DNA of 26,710 nucleotides from Nonomuraea sp. (lineage in GTDB: Bacteria; Actinomycetota; Actinomycetes; Streptosporangiales; Streptosporangiaceae). The stretch's first letter is position 1; every line of letters begins with the position of its first letter. Below, piece by piece: positions 19,563-26,581 of this stretch. The notes under the pieces are model-generated. The model did no database searches, had not been told where the DNA came from, and saw only the letters and a program-made list of their open reading frames with translations. The stretch is from contig JABFVJ010000061.1 of assembly GCA_013362835.1 (NCBI GenBank), positions 1 through 26,710 on the forward strand, written 5' to 3'. The position numbers were made by a program, and so were the translations under genes.

Positions 19563-20458
19563 CCAGCGCGACCGCCAACCCACCCCTCGGGCTGGAGTCG
19601 GGCCCGCCGCGCAGAACCGTCGCGGGCCGGATCGTGGACCGCCTCGGCGGCGGCGTCGTCCAGGTGATCATGATCCTGCTGGGCCTGTTCTGGCTGGTGC
19701 CGACGCTCGGCCTGCTGGTCGTGTCCATGCGTACGGTGAAGGTGAACAACGCCGAGGGCTGGTGGACCGTGTTCACCAAGCCCGCCGAGCTGACCATCGC
19801 CAACTACAAGAACCTGCTGGCCAGCGGCTTCACCTCGTCGTTCTGGAACACGGTGCTCATCACCGTGCCGACCACGATCCTGGTGATCGGCATCGCGGCC
19901 ATGGCGGCGTACGCGTTCGCGTGGATGGAGTTCCGCGGGCGGGACACGGCGTTCCTGGTCGTGGTGGGGCTGCTCATCGTGCCCATCCAGATCGCGCTGA
20001 TCCCCGTCGCCGCCTTCTACGGCGGGGTCGGGATCTTCGGCTCGATCCCGGGCGTGGTGCTGTTCCACACGGCGTTCGGGCTGCCGTTCGCGATCTTCCT
20101 GCTGCGTAACTTCTTCGTCGGCATCCCGGCCTCGCTGCTGGAGGCGGCCAGGATGGACGGCGCGCCGGAGTGGAAGATCTTCGCCCAGGTGGTGTTCCCG
20201 CTGGGCAAGCCGGCCATCGCCTCGCTCGGCATCTTCCAGTTCCTGTGGGTGTGGAACGACATGCTCATCGCCCTGGTCTTCGCCAACACCGAGAACCAGC
20301 CGATGACCAAGGCGCTGCAGTCTCAGATGCGGCAGTTCGGGTCGAACGTGGACATCCTCTCCTCGGGCGCCTTCCTGTCGCTGCTCATCCCGCTGGTGCT
20401 GTTCTTCGCCTTCCAGCGGTACTTCGTCCAGGGCATGATGGCCGGTTCCGTCAAGTAG
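19559..20458 (+). CDS. Sugar ABC transporter permease (MalG/AglG type)
   Basis: Predicted 299 residues with six membrane segments (about 32-56, 95-120, 131-153, 163-183, 216-236, 270-289) and the EAA loop LEAARMDGAPEWKIFAQVVFPL (from 194; only landmark residues quoted). It pairs with the upstream permease to form the channel. Start ATG overlaps the previous stop. No ATPase gene follows, so the importer probably uses a shared MsiK-type ATPase encoded elsewhere, as is usual in actinomycetes. Transcription is expected to end at the hairpin just downstream. Confidence 0.93.
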   Translation: MTSATANPPLGLESGPPRRTVAGRIVDRLGGGVVQVIMILLGLFWLVPTLGLLVVSMRTVKVNNAEGWWTVFTKPAELTIANYKNLLASGFTSSFWNTVLITVPTTILVIGIAAMAAYAFAWMEFRGRDTAFLVVVGLLIVPIQIALIPVAAFYGGVGIFGSIPGVVLFHTAFGLPFAIFLLRNFFVGIPASLLEAARMDGAPEWKIFAQVVFPLGKPAIASLGIFQFLWVWNDMLIALVFANTENQPMTKALQSQMRQFGSNVDILSSGAFLSLLIPLVLFFAFQRYFVQGMMAGSVK

Positions 20459-20469
20459 GCCAATCCCGG

Positions 20470-20508
20470 CGGGCGCCCGCCTTCCCGAGGGGGGCAGGCG
20501 GGCGCCCG
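20470..20508 (+). terminator. Strong hairpin terminator after the sugar operon
   Basis: Perfect 13-bp inverted repeat: CGGGCGCCCGCCT (20470-20482) and AGGCGGGCGCCCG (20496-20508), extendable by a G-T pair, with a 13-nt loop, starting 12 nt after the last permease stop. There is no T tract, as is common for actinobacterial terminators. Confidence 0.8.
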
Positions 20509-20541
20509 TAACATGCGGTTGCGGACCTCCGATGATTGTTC

Positions 20542-21915
20542 ATGAAGCGTCTTCTCGCCCTCGCAGCAGCAGCCTTCATCTCCTTACCCCTCACCCCCGC
20601 GGCCGCGCTCGACGGCACTCCCGGCGCGCCGGGGGCGGGCGACCCGTACTTCCCCGGTCAGGGGAACGGCGGCTACGACGCCGGCCACTACGACCTCGCC
20701 CTCGACTACGACCCGTCCTCGAACTTCCTGACCGGCGTCGCCTCCGTCTCCGCCCGTGCCACCCAGGCGCTGAGCCGCTTCGACCTCGACCTGGTCAGCT
20801 CGTTGTCCGTACGCTCGGTGACCGTGGACGGCATCGCGGCCGCCTTCGCCCAGAGCGGCTCCGAGCTGGTCGTCACACCCGCCGCCGGGCTGGCCTCGGG
20901 TCGGGCCTTCTCCGTCGTGGTCCGGTACGACGGCAGGCCCACGCACGTCCTCGACCCCGACGGCTCCCGCGACGGCTGGATCAGGACCAGCGACGGCGTC
21001 TTCAACGCCAACGAGCCGCAGGGCGCGATGACCTGGTACCCCGGCAACCATCACATGACGGACAAGGCGACGTACCGGTTCGCGGTGACCGTACCCAGCA
21101 CCAGGGTCGCCGTGGCCAACGGGGACCTGGTGTCGCGGGCGTCGGGCGGCGGGCGGACGACGTACGTGTGGGAGGCCCGGGAGCCGATGGCGAGCTATCT
21201 GGCCACGGTATCGATCGGGAAGTTCCAGCTTTCTGACGTTAAGGTCGGAAATTTCCGTGTAATCACCGCCGTGGACCCCAAGCTTGCCGACAAGGCGACG
21301 AACTTCGCCAACCGCCACGCACCGGTCCTCGACTACTTCACCACGCTCTTCGGCCCGTACCCCTTCTCCTCCACCGGCGGCATCGTCGACCACGAGCCGA
21401 ACGTCGGCTACGCCCTGGAGACCCAGACCCGGCCCATCTACCCCGTCGTGCCGAGCGAGTCGCTGCTCGCGCACGAGCTGGCCCACCAGTGGTTCGGCGA
21501 CTCGGTCACGCCCACGCTGTGGCGCGACATCTGGCTGAACGAGGGCTTCGCCACGTACGCCGAGTGGTTGTGGCTGGAGAAGATCGGCAGCCGTACCGTG
21601 CAGACCTCCTTCGACGGCGTCTACGCCAAGCCCGCCGACGACGACTTCTGGCAGACGCCCCCCGCCGACCCCGGCGACGCCGCCGGCCTCTTCCACGACC
21701 CCGTCTACGACCGAGGGGCGGCGACCCTGCACGTCCTGCGCCGTACCGTCGGCGACGCCGTGTTCTTCACGATCCTGCGTACGTGGGCGAACGAGCACAA
21801 GTACGGCAACGCCGACACCGCCGCCTTCATCGCCCTGTCGGAACGCGTCTCGGGCCGGCAGCTCGACGCCCTCTTCGACGCCTGGCTCTTCCAGCCCGGC
21901 AAACCCTCGTTGTGA
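20542..21915 (+). CDS. Secreted M1 family metallopeptidase
   Basis: Predicted 457 residues. ATG 20542 gives a clean Sec signal peptide (KR, hydrophobic 4-19, AAA cleavage region near 20-23). An N-terminal beta domain (about 40-235) precedes a gluzincin catalytic domain: HELAH (311-315), with the third zinc ligand E334 in NEGFATYAEW exactly 18 residues later, and VYDRGAATLH (388-397) with the conserved catalytic tyrosine. The GAMEN exopeptidase motif is replaced by GYALETQ (289-295), which keeps the glutamate, as in other short actinobacterial M1 proteins. The C-terminal helical domain of full aminopeptidase N is absent. Expected to be an extracellular aminopeptidase. No strong SD is visible; a TAACAT hexamer at 20509-20514 could be its -10. 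Codons around 21228-21265 are unusually AT-rich. Confidence 0.92.
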   Translation: MKRLLALAAAAFISLPLTPAAALDGTPGAPGAGDPYFPGQGNGGYDAGHYDLALDYDPSSNFLTGVASVSARATQALSRFDLDLVSSLSVRSVTVDGIAAAFAQSGSELVVTPAAGLASGRAFSVVVRYDGRPTHVLDPDGSRDGWIRTSDGVFNANEPQGAMTWYPGNHHMTDKATYRFAVTVPSTRVAVANGDLVSRASGGGRTTYVWEAREPMASYLATVSIGKFQLSDVKVGNFRVITAVDPKLADKATNFANRHAPVLDYFTTLFGPYPFSSTGGIVDHEPNVGYALETQTRPIYPVVPSESLLAHELAHQWFGDSVTPTLWRDIWLNEGFATYAEWLWLEKIGSRTVQTSFDGVYAKPADDDFWQTPPADPGDAAGLFHDPVYDRGAATLHVLRRTVGDAVFFTILRTWANEHKYGNADTAAFIALSERVSGRQLDALFDAWLFQPGKPSL

Positions 21916-21922
21916 TCATTCC

Positions 21923-21961
21923 GGTACGGCCTGCCCGCCCGTTTCGGCGGCGAGCCGTACC
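21923..21961 (+). terminator. Hairpin after the M1 peptidase gene
   Basis: GGTACGGC (21923-21930) pairs perfectly with GCCGTACC (21954-21961), an 8-bp stem with a 23-nt GC-rich loop, beginning 8 nt after the peptidase stop. No T tract follows. It lies just before the ung promoter-like hexamer. Confidence 0.6.
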
Positions 21962-21970
21962 AGACCTGGA

Positions 21971-21976
21971 TAAGCT
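21971..21976 (+). promoter_or_regulatory. Possible -10 element for leaderless ung
   Basis: TAAGCT fits TANNNT and ends 8 nt before the ung ATG; the gap contains no Shine-Dalgarno sequence. The layout suggests a leaderless or nearly leaderless transcript. No clear -35 is present. Confidence 0.4.
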
Positions 21977-21984
21977 TCACGGCC

Positions 21985-22662
21985 ATGGCCGGTCGTCCTT
22001 TGCATGAAGTCGTCGAAGCCGGATGGGCTCAGGCTCTTGAGCCCGTCTCCGAGCAGATCTCGCTGATGGGCGAGTTCCTGCGCAAGGAAATCGCCGAAGG
22101 CAGGCAGTACCTGCCCGCCGGCGCCCATGTCCTGCGCGCGTTCAGCCAGCCCTTCGACGACGTCAAGGTGCTCATCGTGGGCCAGGATCCCTACCCCACG
22201 CCCGGACACCCCGTCGGGCTGTCGTTCTCGGTGGCGCCCGACGTGCGGCCGCTGCCCGGGAGCCTGGTCAACATCTACAAGGAGATGGAGGCCGACCTCG
22301 GGCTGCCCCGTCCCGCCAACGGCGACCTCACCCCGTGGGCCGAGCAGGGCGTGCTGCTGCTCAACAGGGTCCTCACGGTGATGCCCGGCAAGCCCGCCTC
22401 CCACCGGGGCAAGGGCTGGGAACAGGTCACCGAGCAGGCCATCCGCGCCCTCGTGGCCCGCGACAAGCCGATGGTCGCCATCCTGTGGGGCCGCGACGCG
22501 CGCAACCTCGCGCCGATGCTCGGCAGCGTGCCGCGTATCGAGTCGGCGCACCCGTCCCCGCTGTCGGCGCGCAGCGGCTTCTTCGGCTCGCGGCCGTTCA
22601 GCCGGGCCAATGAGCTGCTCACCCAGCAAGGCGCCGCGCCTGTCGAGTGGAAGCTGCCCTAG
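21985..22662 (+). CDS. ung: Uracil-DNA glycosylase, family 1
   Basis: Predicted 225 residues. Removes uracil from DNA to start base-excision repair. Both catalytic motifs are intact: [18 protein letters not shown] (66-83) with the water-activating D68 and the uracil-stacking Phe, and HPSPLS (189-194) with the catalytic histidine; LLLNRVLTV (124-132) carries the uracil-specific asparagine. The Pro after GQDPY (instead of His) and the [11 protein letters not shown] segment follow the mycobacterial-type enzyme closely. Start ATG 21985 lacks an SD; see the -10 like hexamer upstream. It is 10 nt upstream of the next small gene. Confidence 0.96.
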   Translation: MAGRPLHEVVEAGWAQALEPVSEQISLMGEFLRKEIAEGRQYLPAGAHVLRAFSQPFDDVKVLIVGQDPYPTPGHPVGLSFSVAPDVRPLPGSLVNIYKEMEADLGLPRPANGDLTPWAEQGVLLLNRVLTVMPGKPASHRGKGWEQVTEQAIRALVARDKPMVAILWGRDARNLAPMLGSVPRIESAHPSPLSARSGFFGSRPFSRANELLTQQGAAPVEWKLP

Positions 22663-22665
22663 CAT
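22660..22665 (+). promoter_or_regulatory. Possible -10 element for the gene at 22673
   Basis: TAGCAT matches TANNNT, overlaps the ung stop codon, and ends exactly 7 nt before the next ATG, which has no Shine-Dalgarno sequence. This predicts a leaderless transcript starting inside the end of ung. Confidence 0.4.
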
Positions 22666-22672
22666 CGTCGCC

Positions 22673-23002
22673 ATGAGTGATGAAGCGAAGTTCCTGCGCC
22701 TCACGGTCGAGCTGACCGTGGAGGTGCTCGACGTGAACGCGCTGCAGGCGGCGGCGCTGGCCGAGATCAGGCATCCCGATGCCGACCTCACCGACGAGGA
22801 GCGCGCGGAGCAGGCCGACCTGGTCAACTCCGACGAGACCGGCGCCTCGGCGCTGCAGTGGCTGATCGAGCCCGACCACGTGCTGCAGCTCGTGGACCAC
22901 ATCACCGAGATCGAGCCGCGCGAGGCCGTTCTCGGGGTGGAGCCGTCCGAAGGGCCGAGCGAGGACGAGGAAGAGCACGACCACGACCACGACCACGTGT
23001 GA
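22673..23002 (+). CDS. Small acidic conserved-type protein with His-Asp tail
   Basis: Predicted 109 residues; family not recognised. ATG 22673 is chosen because upstream in-frame sequence overlaps ung, and because a TAGCAT hexamer sits 7 nt before it. The body (1-90) is a soluble alpha/beta-looking sequence with FLRLTVELTVEVLD at the start and a helical middle (LQWLIEPDHVLQLVDHIT). The end is very acidic (SEDEEEHDHDHDHV); the alternating His-Asp run, encoded by repeated gaccac hexamers, looks suited to binding divalent metals such as Ni, Zn or Co. No signal peptide or membrane segment. High GC3 and a clean frame support a real gene. Confidence 0.8.
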   Translation: MSDEAKFLRLTVELTVEVLDVNALQAAALAEIRHPDADLTDEERAEQADLVNSDETGASALQWLIEPDHVLQLVDHITEIEPREAVLGVEPSEGPSEDEEEHDHDHDHV

Positions 23003-23057
23003 CGTACGGCGATCGGCCACGACGCCCCTCCCGCGTCGTGGCTTCTCGCCTCGCTAG

Positions 23058-23232
23058 GATCGACCCCATCGGGACCTGAACGTCAGCCAGAAGACCGACC
23101 CCGTCGGGACCTGGACGTCGACCACAAGATCGACTGCGTCGGAACCTGGACGTCGACCACAAGATCGACCCCATCGGAACCTGGACGTCGACCACAAGGC
23201 CGACCCCATCGGAACCTGAACATCGGCCACAA
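23058..23232. repeat. Five tandem 35-bp direct repeats
   Basis: Copies at 23058-23092, 23093-23127, 23128-23162, 23163-23197 and 23198-23232, with no spacers. The unit begins GATCGACCCCATCGG and ends GACGTCGACCACAA. By eye the fourth copy equals the consensus, the second and third differ at three positions each, and the outer copies at four and five. A 35-nt period is not a multiple of 3, so it does not encode a peptide repeat. The array ends 14 nt before the ATG of the next gene and so fills its upstream region. Confidence 0.93.
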
Positions 23233-23246
23233 GAGGGCAGAGCGCA

Positions 23247-23537
23247 ATGATCGTGGCATTCTCCATCACCCCGCTCGGAGTCGGCGAAGGCGTCGCCGAA
23301 CCGGTCGCCCGCGCCGTCAAGATCGTCCGCGAAAGCGGCCTCCCGAACCGCACGGACGCGATGTTCACCACGATCGAGGGCGAGTGGGACGAGGTGATGG
23401 CCGTCATCCGCCGCGCCGTGGACGCCGTCTCCGAAGTCGCCCCCAGGGTCAGCCTCGTCCTGAAGGCCGACCTCCGCGAGGGCGTGACAAACGGCATGAC
23501 CACCAAACTGGAATCCCTCGAACGCCACCTCCCCTAA
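23247..23537 (+). CDS. Thiamine-binding (MTH1187/YkoF-like, DUF77) family protein
   Basis: Predicted 96 residues, the normal size for this family. The pattern [19 protein letters not shown] (2-20), a helix [32 protein letters not shown] (about 39-57) and a strand [11 protein letters not shown] (67-77) fit the ferredoxin-like MTH1187/YkoF fold; some members bind thiamine or its pyrimidine part. Cytoplasmic, probably oligomeric. ATG 23247 has GAGGG about 10 nt upstream. It lies between the 35-bp tandem repeats and the long repeat array, with no operon partner; no thiamine-biosynthesis gene or TPP riboswitch is seen nearby. Confidence 0.85.
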   Translation: MIVAFSITPLGVGEGVAEPVARAVKIVRESGLPNRTDAMFTTIEGEWDEVMAVIRRAVDAVSEVAPRVSLVLKADLREGVTNGMTTKLESLERHLP

Positions 23538-23615
23538 CCCTCCCCCTCCCCTTCCCCACACCCATCCCCTGTCCCGCCGCCCCGCCCCGCACCAGCTTCG
23601 CCACATCCCCACCCT

Positions 23616-24432
23616 GGCTCTCGGGAATGCGCCCCGATCCGCCCACGCTCCCCCTCAAGGCTTCGCCACCGACTGCCCGTCCCCGGCCTCTCCACGTCCC
23701 CGCTCTCGTCGTTACGCCGTGAGCTGCCCGCACCCCCACCCTCACCCATTGAGGCACGCGTCACCCCGCCCCGGACTCGCCACGCCGCCGTCACGCCGGG
23801 TTCGCCACCTCCCCATCCCCGCTCGTAGATGCGCCCCCGAGCCGCCCGCACCCTCACCGATTTGCCACGCTCCCCCTCGGCGTTTCGCCACGCGCCACCC
23901 CCGTCCCCGGTCTCTCCACGCCGCCGTCCCCCGATTTCGCCACGTCCCACGCCAGCTTTCGTGGTTGCGCACTGAGCCACCCACGGCCTCACGGATACGG
24001 CACGCGTCACCCCTGCCCTGGCCGCTCCACCAGCAGTCACCCCGGGTTCGCGTCCCGCCCCGGCTCTCGTGAACGCACCCTGAGCCGCTCACGGCTTCGC
24101 CCCCGGCTGCCCGTCCCCCGGCCTCTCCACGTCCCCGGCTCTCGTCGTTACGCCGTGAGCTGCCCGCACCCCCACCCTCACGGATAGGGCACGCGTCACC
24201 CTGCCCCGGACTCGCCACGCCGCCGTCACCCCGGGTTCGCCGCCTCTCCACCCCGCTCGTAGATGCGCCCCGAGCCGCCTACCCCCCTCCGCAGATTCGC
24301 CACGCCCCCTCACGGAGGCTGCACGCGTCACCGCCCACTGCCTCTCCACGCCGCACTCACCTCCGGATTCGCCACGCTGCCGTCACGCCGGGTTCGCCAC
24401 CTCCCCGCCCCGCTCGTAGACCCCGGGCCGCC
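23616..24432. repeat. Degenerate C-rich repeat array, non-coding
   Basis: About 0.8 kb of imperfect modules on a C-rich + strand. The largest pair is 23659-23846 and 24093-24279 (about 187 bp each), with a third partial copy at 24365-24420. A CTCTCGT/GCTCGTAGA...GAGCCGCCC element recurs eight times (starting near 23616, 23701, 23820, 23953, 24061, 24136, 24254, 24411). GCACGCGTCACC occurs four times (23754, 24000, 24189, 24321), spaced 246, 189 and 132 nt. TTCGCCAC is scattered throughout. Single-base indels between the two long copies argue against coding. Minus-strand frames are open but have poor codon use and a frame-breaking indel. Confidence 0.8.
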
Positions 24433-24800
24433 CACACCCCACCTCCGCGGATTCGCCATGCCCCTCAACCGATACGGCACGGTGGCCCCTACGGCGCTCC
24501 CTCGCGCTTCGCTTCCCACGGTCCGCTACTCCCCGCCTCTACGGCCTGCTTGAGTGGGTTTGGCGATGTACAGGAGTGGATGGCAGGCGGCTGGGCCGGG
24601 ATTCGCGCTGCCGGGTCCCCCAATCCGGACGGCGGTCGTTGGCGTTCGGTCGTCGCTGAGCGGCGCCCTAGACATCCGATGACCGAGCGCCTGAGCCGCG
24701 TCGGGTTGGTCGGTGATCGATCGGGCGGCGGCGTTCCCGGGCCCATTCCAGGACGTTGAACGGCCGCAGCCTTTTCTGTGTCTGCCCTTGGGAGCGCGAA
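24433..24800. other. Intergenic stretch without a recognised gene
   Basis: No frame here has convincing codon use or a recognisable product. The first 130 nt look like a faded continuation of the repeat array (an ATTCGCCATG and a CCGATACGGCACGG remnant at about 24451-24486). The rest is ordinary GC-rich sequence leading to the promoter of the FAD monooxygenase gene. Confidence 0.6.
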
Positions 24801-24803
24801 TCG

Positions 24804-24841
24804 CGATATGTCTTGACCAGTCCTTGGACGCGACATATCGT
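24804..24841 (+). promoter_or_regulatory. Promoter wrapped in a 9-bp inverted repeat
   Basis: TTGACC (24813-24818) and TATCGT (24836-24841) are separated by exactly 17 nt, a near-ideal vegetative promoter about 48 nt before the ATG of the FAD monooxygenase. The inverted repeat CGATATGTC (24804-24812) and GACATATCG (24832-24840) is perfect over 9 bp, with 19 nt between arms. The left arm abuts the -35 and the right arm covers the -10, so a dimeric repressor bound here would block transcription. A 10-bp palindrome TCGACGTCGA (24847-24856) lies at the likely start site. The regulator is not in the window. Confidence 0.8.
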
Positions 24842-24888
24842 GTCACTCGACGTCGAACGCGATAGTACGCGTCCCGGAGGTAGGAGAC

Positions 24889-26490
24889 ATGCGACAAGAG
24901 CGAGTGCCAGTCCTGGTGGTCGGCGGCGGGTACGCGGGGTTGAGCGCGGCGGCGTTGCTGGCCTGGCGTGAGGTGCCGGTCATGCTGGTCGAACGGCACC
25001 CGAGCACGTCCATCCAGCCCAAGGCGTTCGGCATGGGACCACGAGCGGTCGAGCTGCTGCGCCCCATCCCCGGCATCGAGCAGGCGCTCCTCGACATCTG
25101 GGCGGGACTCGGCGACTCCATGCGCATCGCGATCGCCGAGAACCTGGCCGATCCCGACCCGCACGTGATCGTCGGCAGCCAGGACGAATTCGCCTTCCTG
25201 ACCGATCTCACCCCCGCGCCCCAGGTGAGCGCACCCCAGTCGGAGATCGAGCGGGTGCTTCGCGCCTACGCCGAGGAGCTGGGCGCCGACCTGCGTTTCT
25301 CCACCGAGCTGATCTCCCTCGACCAGGACGACGAGGGCGCCTCCGCCGTCATCCGCGACGCGAACGGCGTGGAGACCCTCGTACGGGCCGACTACGTGGT
25401 GGCCGCCGACGGCCATCGGAGCCGGCTGCGCGAGCAGTTGGCCGTCCCCACCTCCGGCAAGGGCGAGCTCGGCCAGATCCACTCGATCATGTTCGACGCC
25501 GACCTGACCGGCCTCGTGGACGAGCGCGAGGTCGTCGTCTGGTACCTGCGGAACGACGTGTTCACCGGCGTCATCCTCACCGGCACCGGCGTGGGCGCCC
25601 ACGTGCTCGGCGTCAACTACGACCCGTCCAAGGGCGAGAGCGCGGACGACTTCACCGAGGAACGTTGCGTCGAGCTCGTCCGCATCGGCACCGGCCTGCC
25701 GGACCTGGATGTGCAGGTGCTCGACACGACGAGCTTCGCCTTGGCGCACGTCGTGGCCGGCACCTACCGCGCCGGACGCGTGTTCTTCGCCGGCGACGCC
25801 GCCCACACCATGCCTCCGACCGGCGGCCAGGGCGGCAGCACGGCGCTCCAGGACGGCTGCGACCTGGCCTGGCGCCTCTGGCTGGTGGTCACGGGCCAGG
25901 CCGGGCCGGACTTCCTGGACACCTACGACGCCGAACGCCGCCCCATCGGCAACCTGACGGCCGACGCCCAGCTCGCCAACCTCGCCGTACGCATGCCCCT
26001 CGGCGAGCATGCCGACTACCCGGAGCCCCTGGACGACCCGGTCGCCGTGCTGCTCGGCCACCGCTACCACTCGACGGCGATCCTGGAGGAGCCCGGCGAC
26101 GACGGCTCGATCCTGGAGGACCCGCGTGTGCCGAACGGCCGCCCCGGCAGCCGCGCCCCGCACGTGGTGCTCGACTGGGAGGGCCAGCGCATCTCGACCA
26201 TCGACCTGTTCGGCTCGGGCTTCGTCCTGCTGGCCGACAAGAGCGGCGGCCAGGTCTGGATGGACGCCGGCCGCGTGGTCAAGGAACGCCTGGGCCTGCA
26301 GCTCACCCGCATCCTGGTGGACGAGGAGCTGACGGACGTCGAGGGCACCTGGCGCGAACGGTACGGCGTGGGCGAGGGCGGCGCCGCCCTCGTCCGCCCC
26401 GACGGCTACGTGGCCTGGCGCAGCCCCCACCCCACCCCCGATCCGACCACCACCCTCCAACAGGTCCTCACCCACATCCTCAACCGCTGA
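24889..26490 (+). CDS. FAD-dependent aromatic monooxygenase (PgaE/RdmE-like)
   Basis: Predicted 533 residues; ATG 24889 follows CGGAGGTAGGAG. A class-A flavoprotein hydroxylase of the PF01494 type: GGGYAG dinucleotide motif (12-17), a DG motif in VVAADGHRSRLRE (170-182), and FAGDAAHTMPPTGGQGG (300-316) for the second FAD site. The middle substrate domain (about 190-290) includes IMFDADLTGLVDEREVVVWYLR, and the last 130 residues look like the thioredoxin-like C-terminal domain of aromatic polyketide hydroxylases. Relatives hydroxylate angucyclines, anthracyclines or other phenolics. No polyketide synthase genes are in the window, so it may act on a foreign compound (detoxification) or serve a distant cluster. 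Control by an unknown ligand-responsive repressor is suggested by the dyad over its promoter. Confidence 0.9.
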   Translation: MRQERVPVLVVGGGYAGLSAAALLAWREVPVMLVERHPSTSIQPKAFGMGPRAVELLRPIPGIEQALLDIWAGLGDSMRIAIAENLADPDPHVIVGSQDEFAFLTDLTPAPQVSAPQSEIERVLRAYAEELGADLRFSTELISLDQDDEGASAVIRDANGVETLVRADYVVAADGHRSRLREQLAVPTSGKGELGQIHSIMFDADLTGLVDEREVVVWYLRNDVFTGVILTGTGVGAHVLGVNYDPSKGESADDFTEERCVELVRIGTGLPDLDVQVLDTTSFALAHVVAGTYRAGRVFFAGDAAHTMPPTGGQGGSTALQDGCDLAWRLWLVVTGQAGPDFLDTYDAERRPIGNLTADAQLANLAVRMPLGEHADYPEPLDDPVAVLLGHRYHSTAILEEPGDDGSILEDPRVPNGRPGSRAPHVVLDWEGQRISTIDLFGSGFVLLADKSGGQVWMDAGRVVKERLGLQLTRILVDEELTDVEGTWRERYGVGEGGAALVRPDGYVAWRSPHPTPDPTTTLQQVLTHILNR

Positions 26491-26553
26491 CCAGCGCCGC
26501 GCCCTCTGGCAGTCGCCCGAACCCCCTGATCGGCGGCCGGACCGACTGGCATC

Positions 26554-26568
26554 CGGGTCCGTGACCCG
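26554..26568. terminator. Small symmetric hairpin between convergent genes
   Basis: CGGGTC-CGT-GACCCG is a perfect 6-bp stem with a 3-nt loop, 63 nt after the monooxygenase stop and 13 nt beyond the stop of the possible minus-strand gene. It could terminate both, but it is short and lacks a T tract. Confidence 0.35.
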
Positions 26569-26581
26569 AAGGGCGAGCCGA

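Noticed and set aside
16824..19583. Open - strand frame of over 900 codons opposite the sugar operon
   Set aside because: Its sequence is Arg/His/Asp/Val-rich without domains, and the + strand carries well-defined binding-protein and permease genes.
23058..23232. CRISPR array
   Set aside because: The 35-bp units are directly contiguous with no spacers, and no cas genes are present.
23003..23246. TPP riboswitch before the thiamine-binding-family gene
   Set aside because: The conserved TPP aptamer core (CTGAGA and the ACCTGA context with its stems) is not present; the occasional ACCTGAA belongs to the tandem repeat.
24489..24836. 115-codon minus-strand frame in the intergenic region
   Set aside because: No domain, poor codon pattern, no RBS, and it overlaps the promoter of the monooxygenase.
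24526..26475. Long - strand frame opposite the FAD monooxygenase
   Set aside because: The + strand has GGGYAG, DG and GDAAH motifs and an ideal RBS and promoter; the antisense frame has none.
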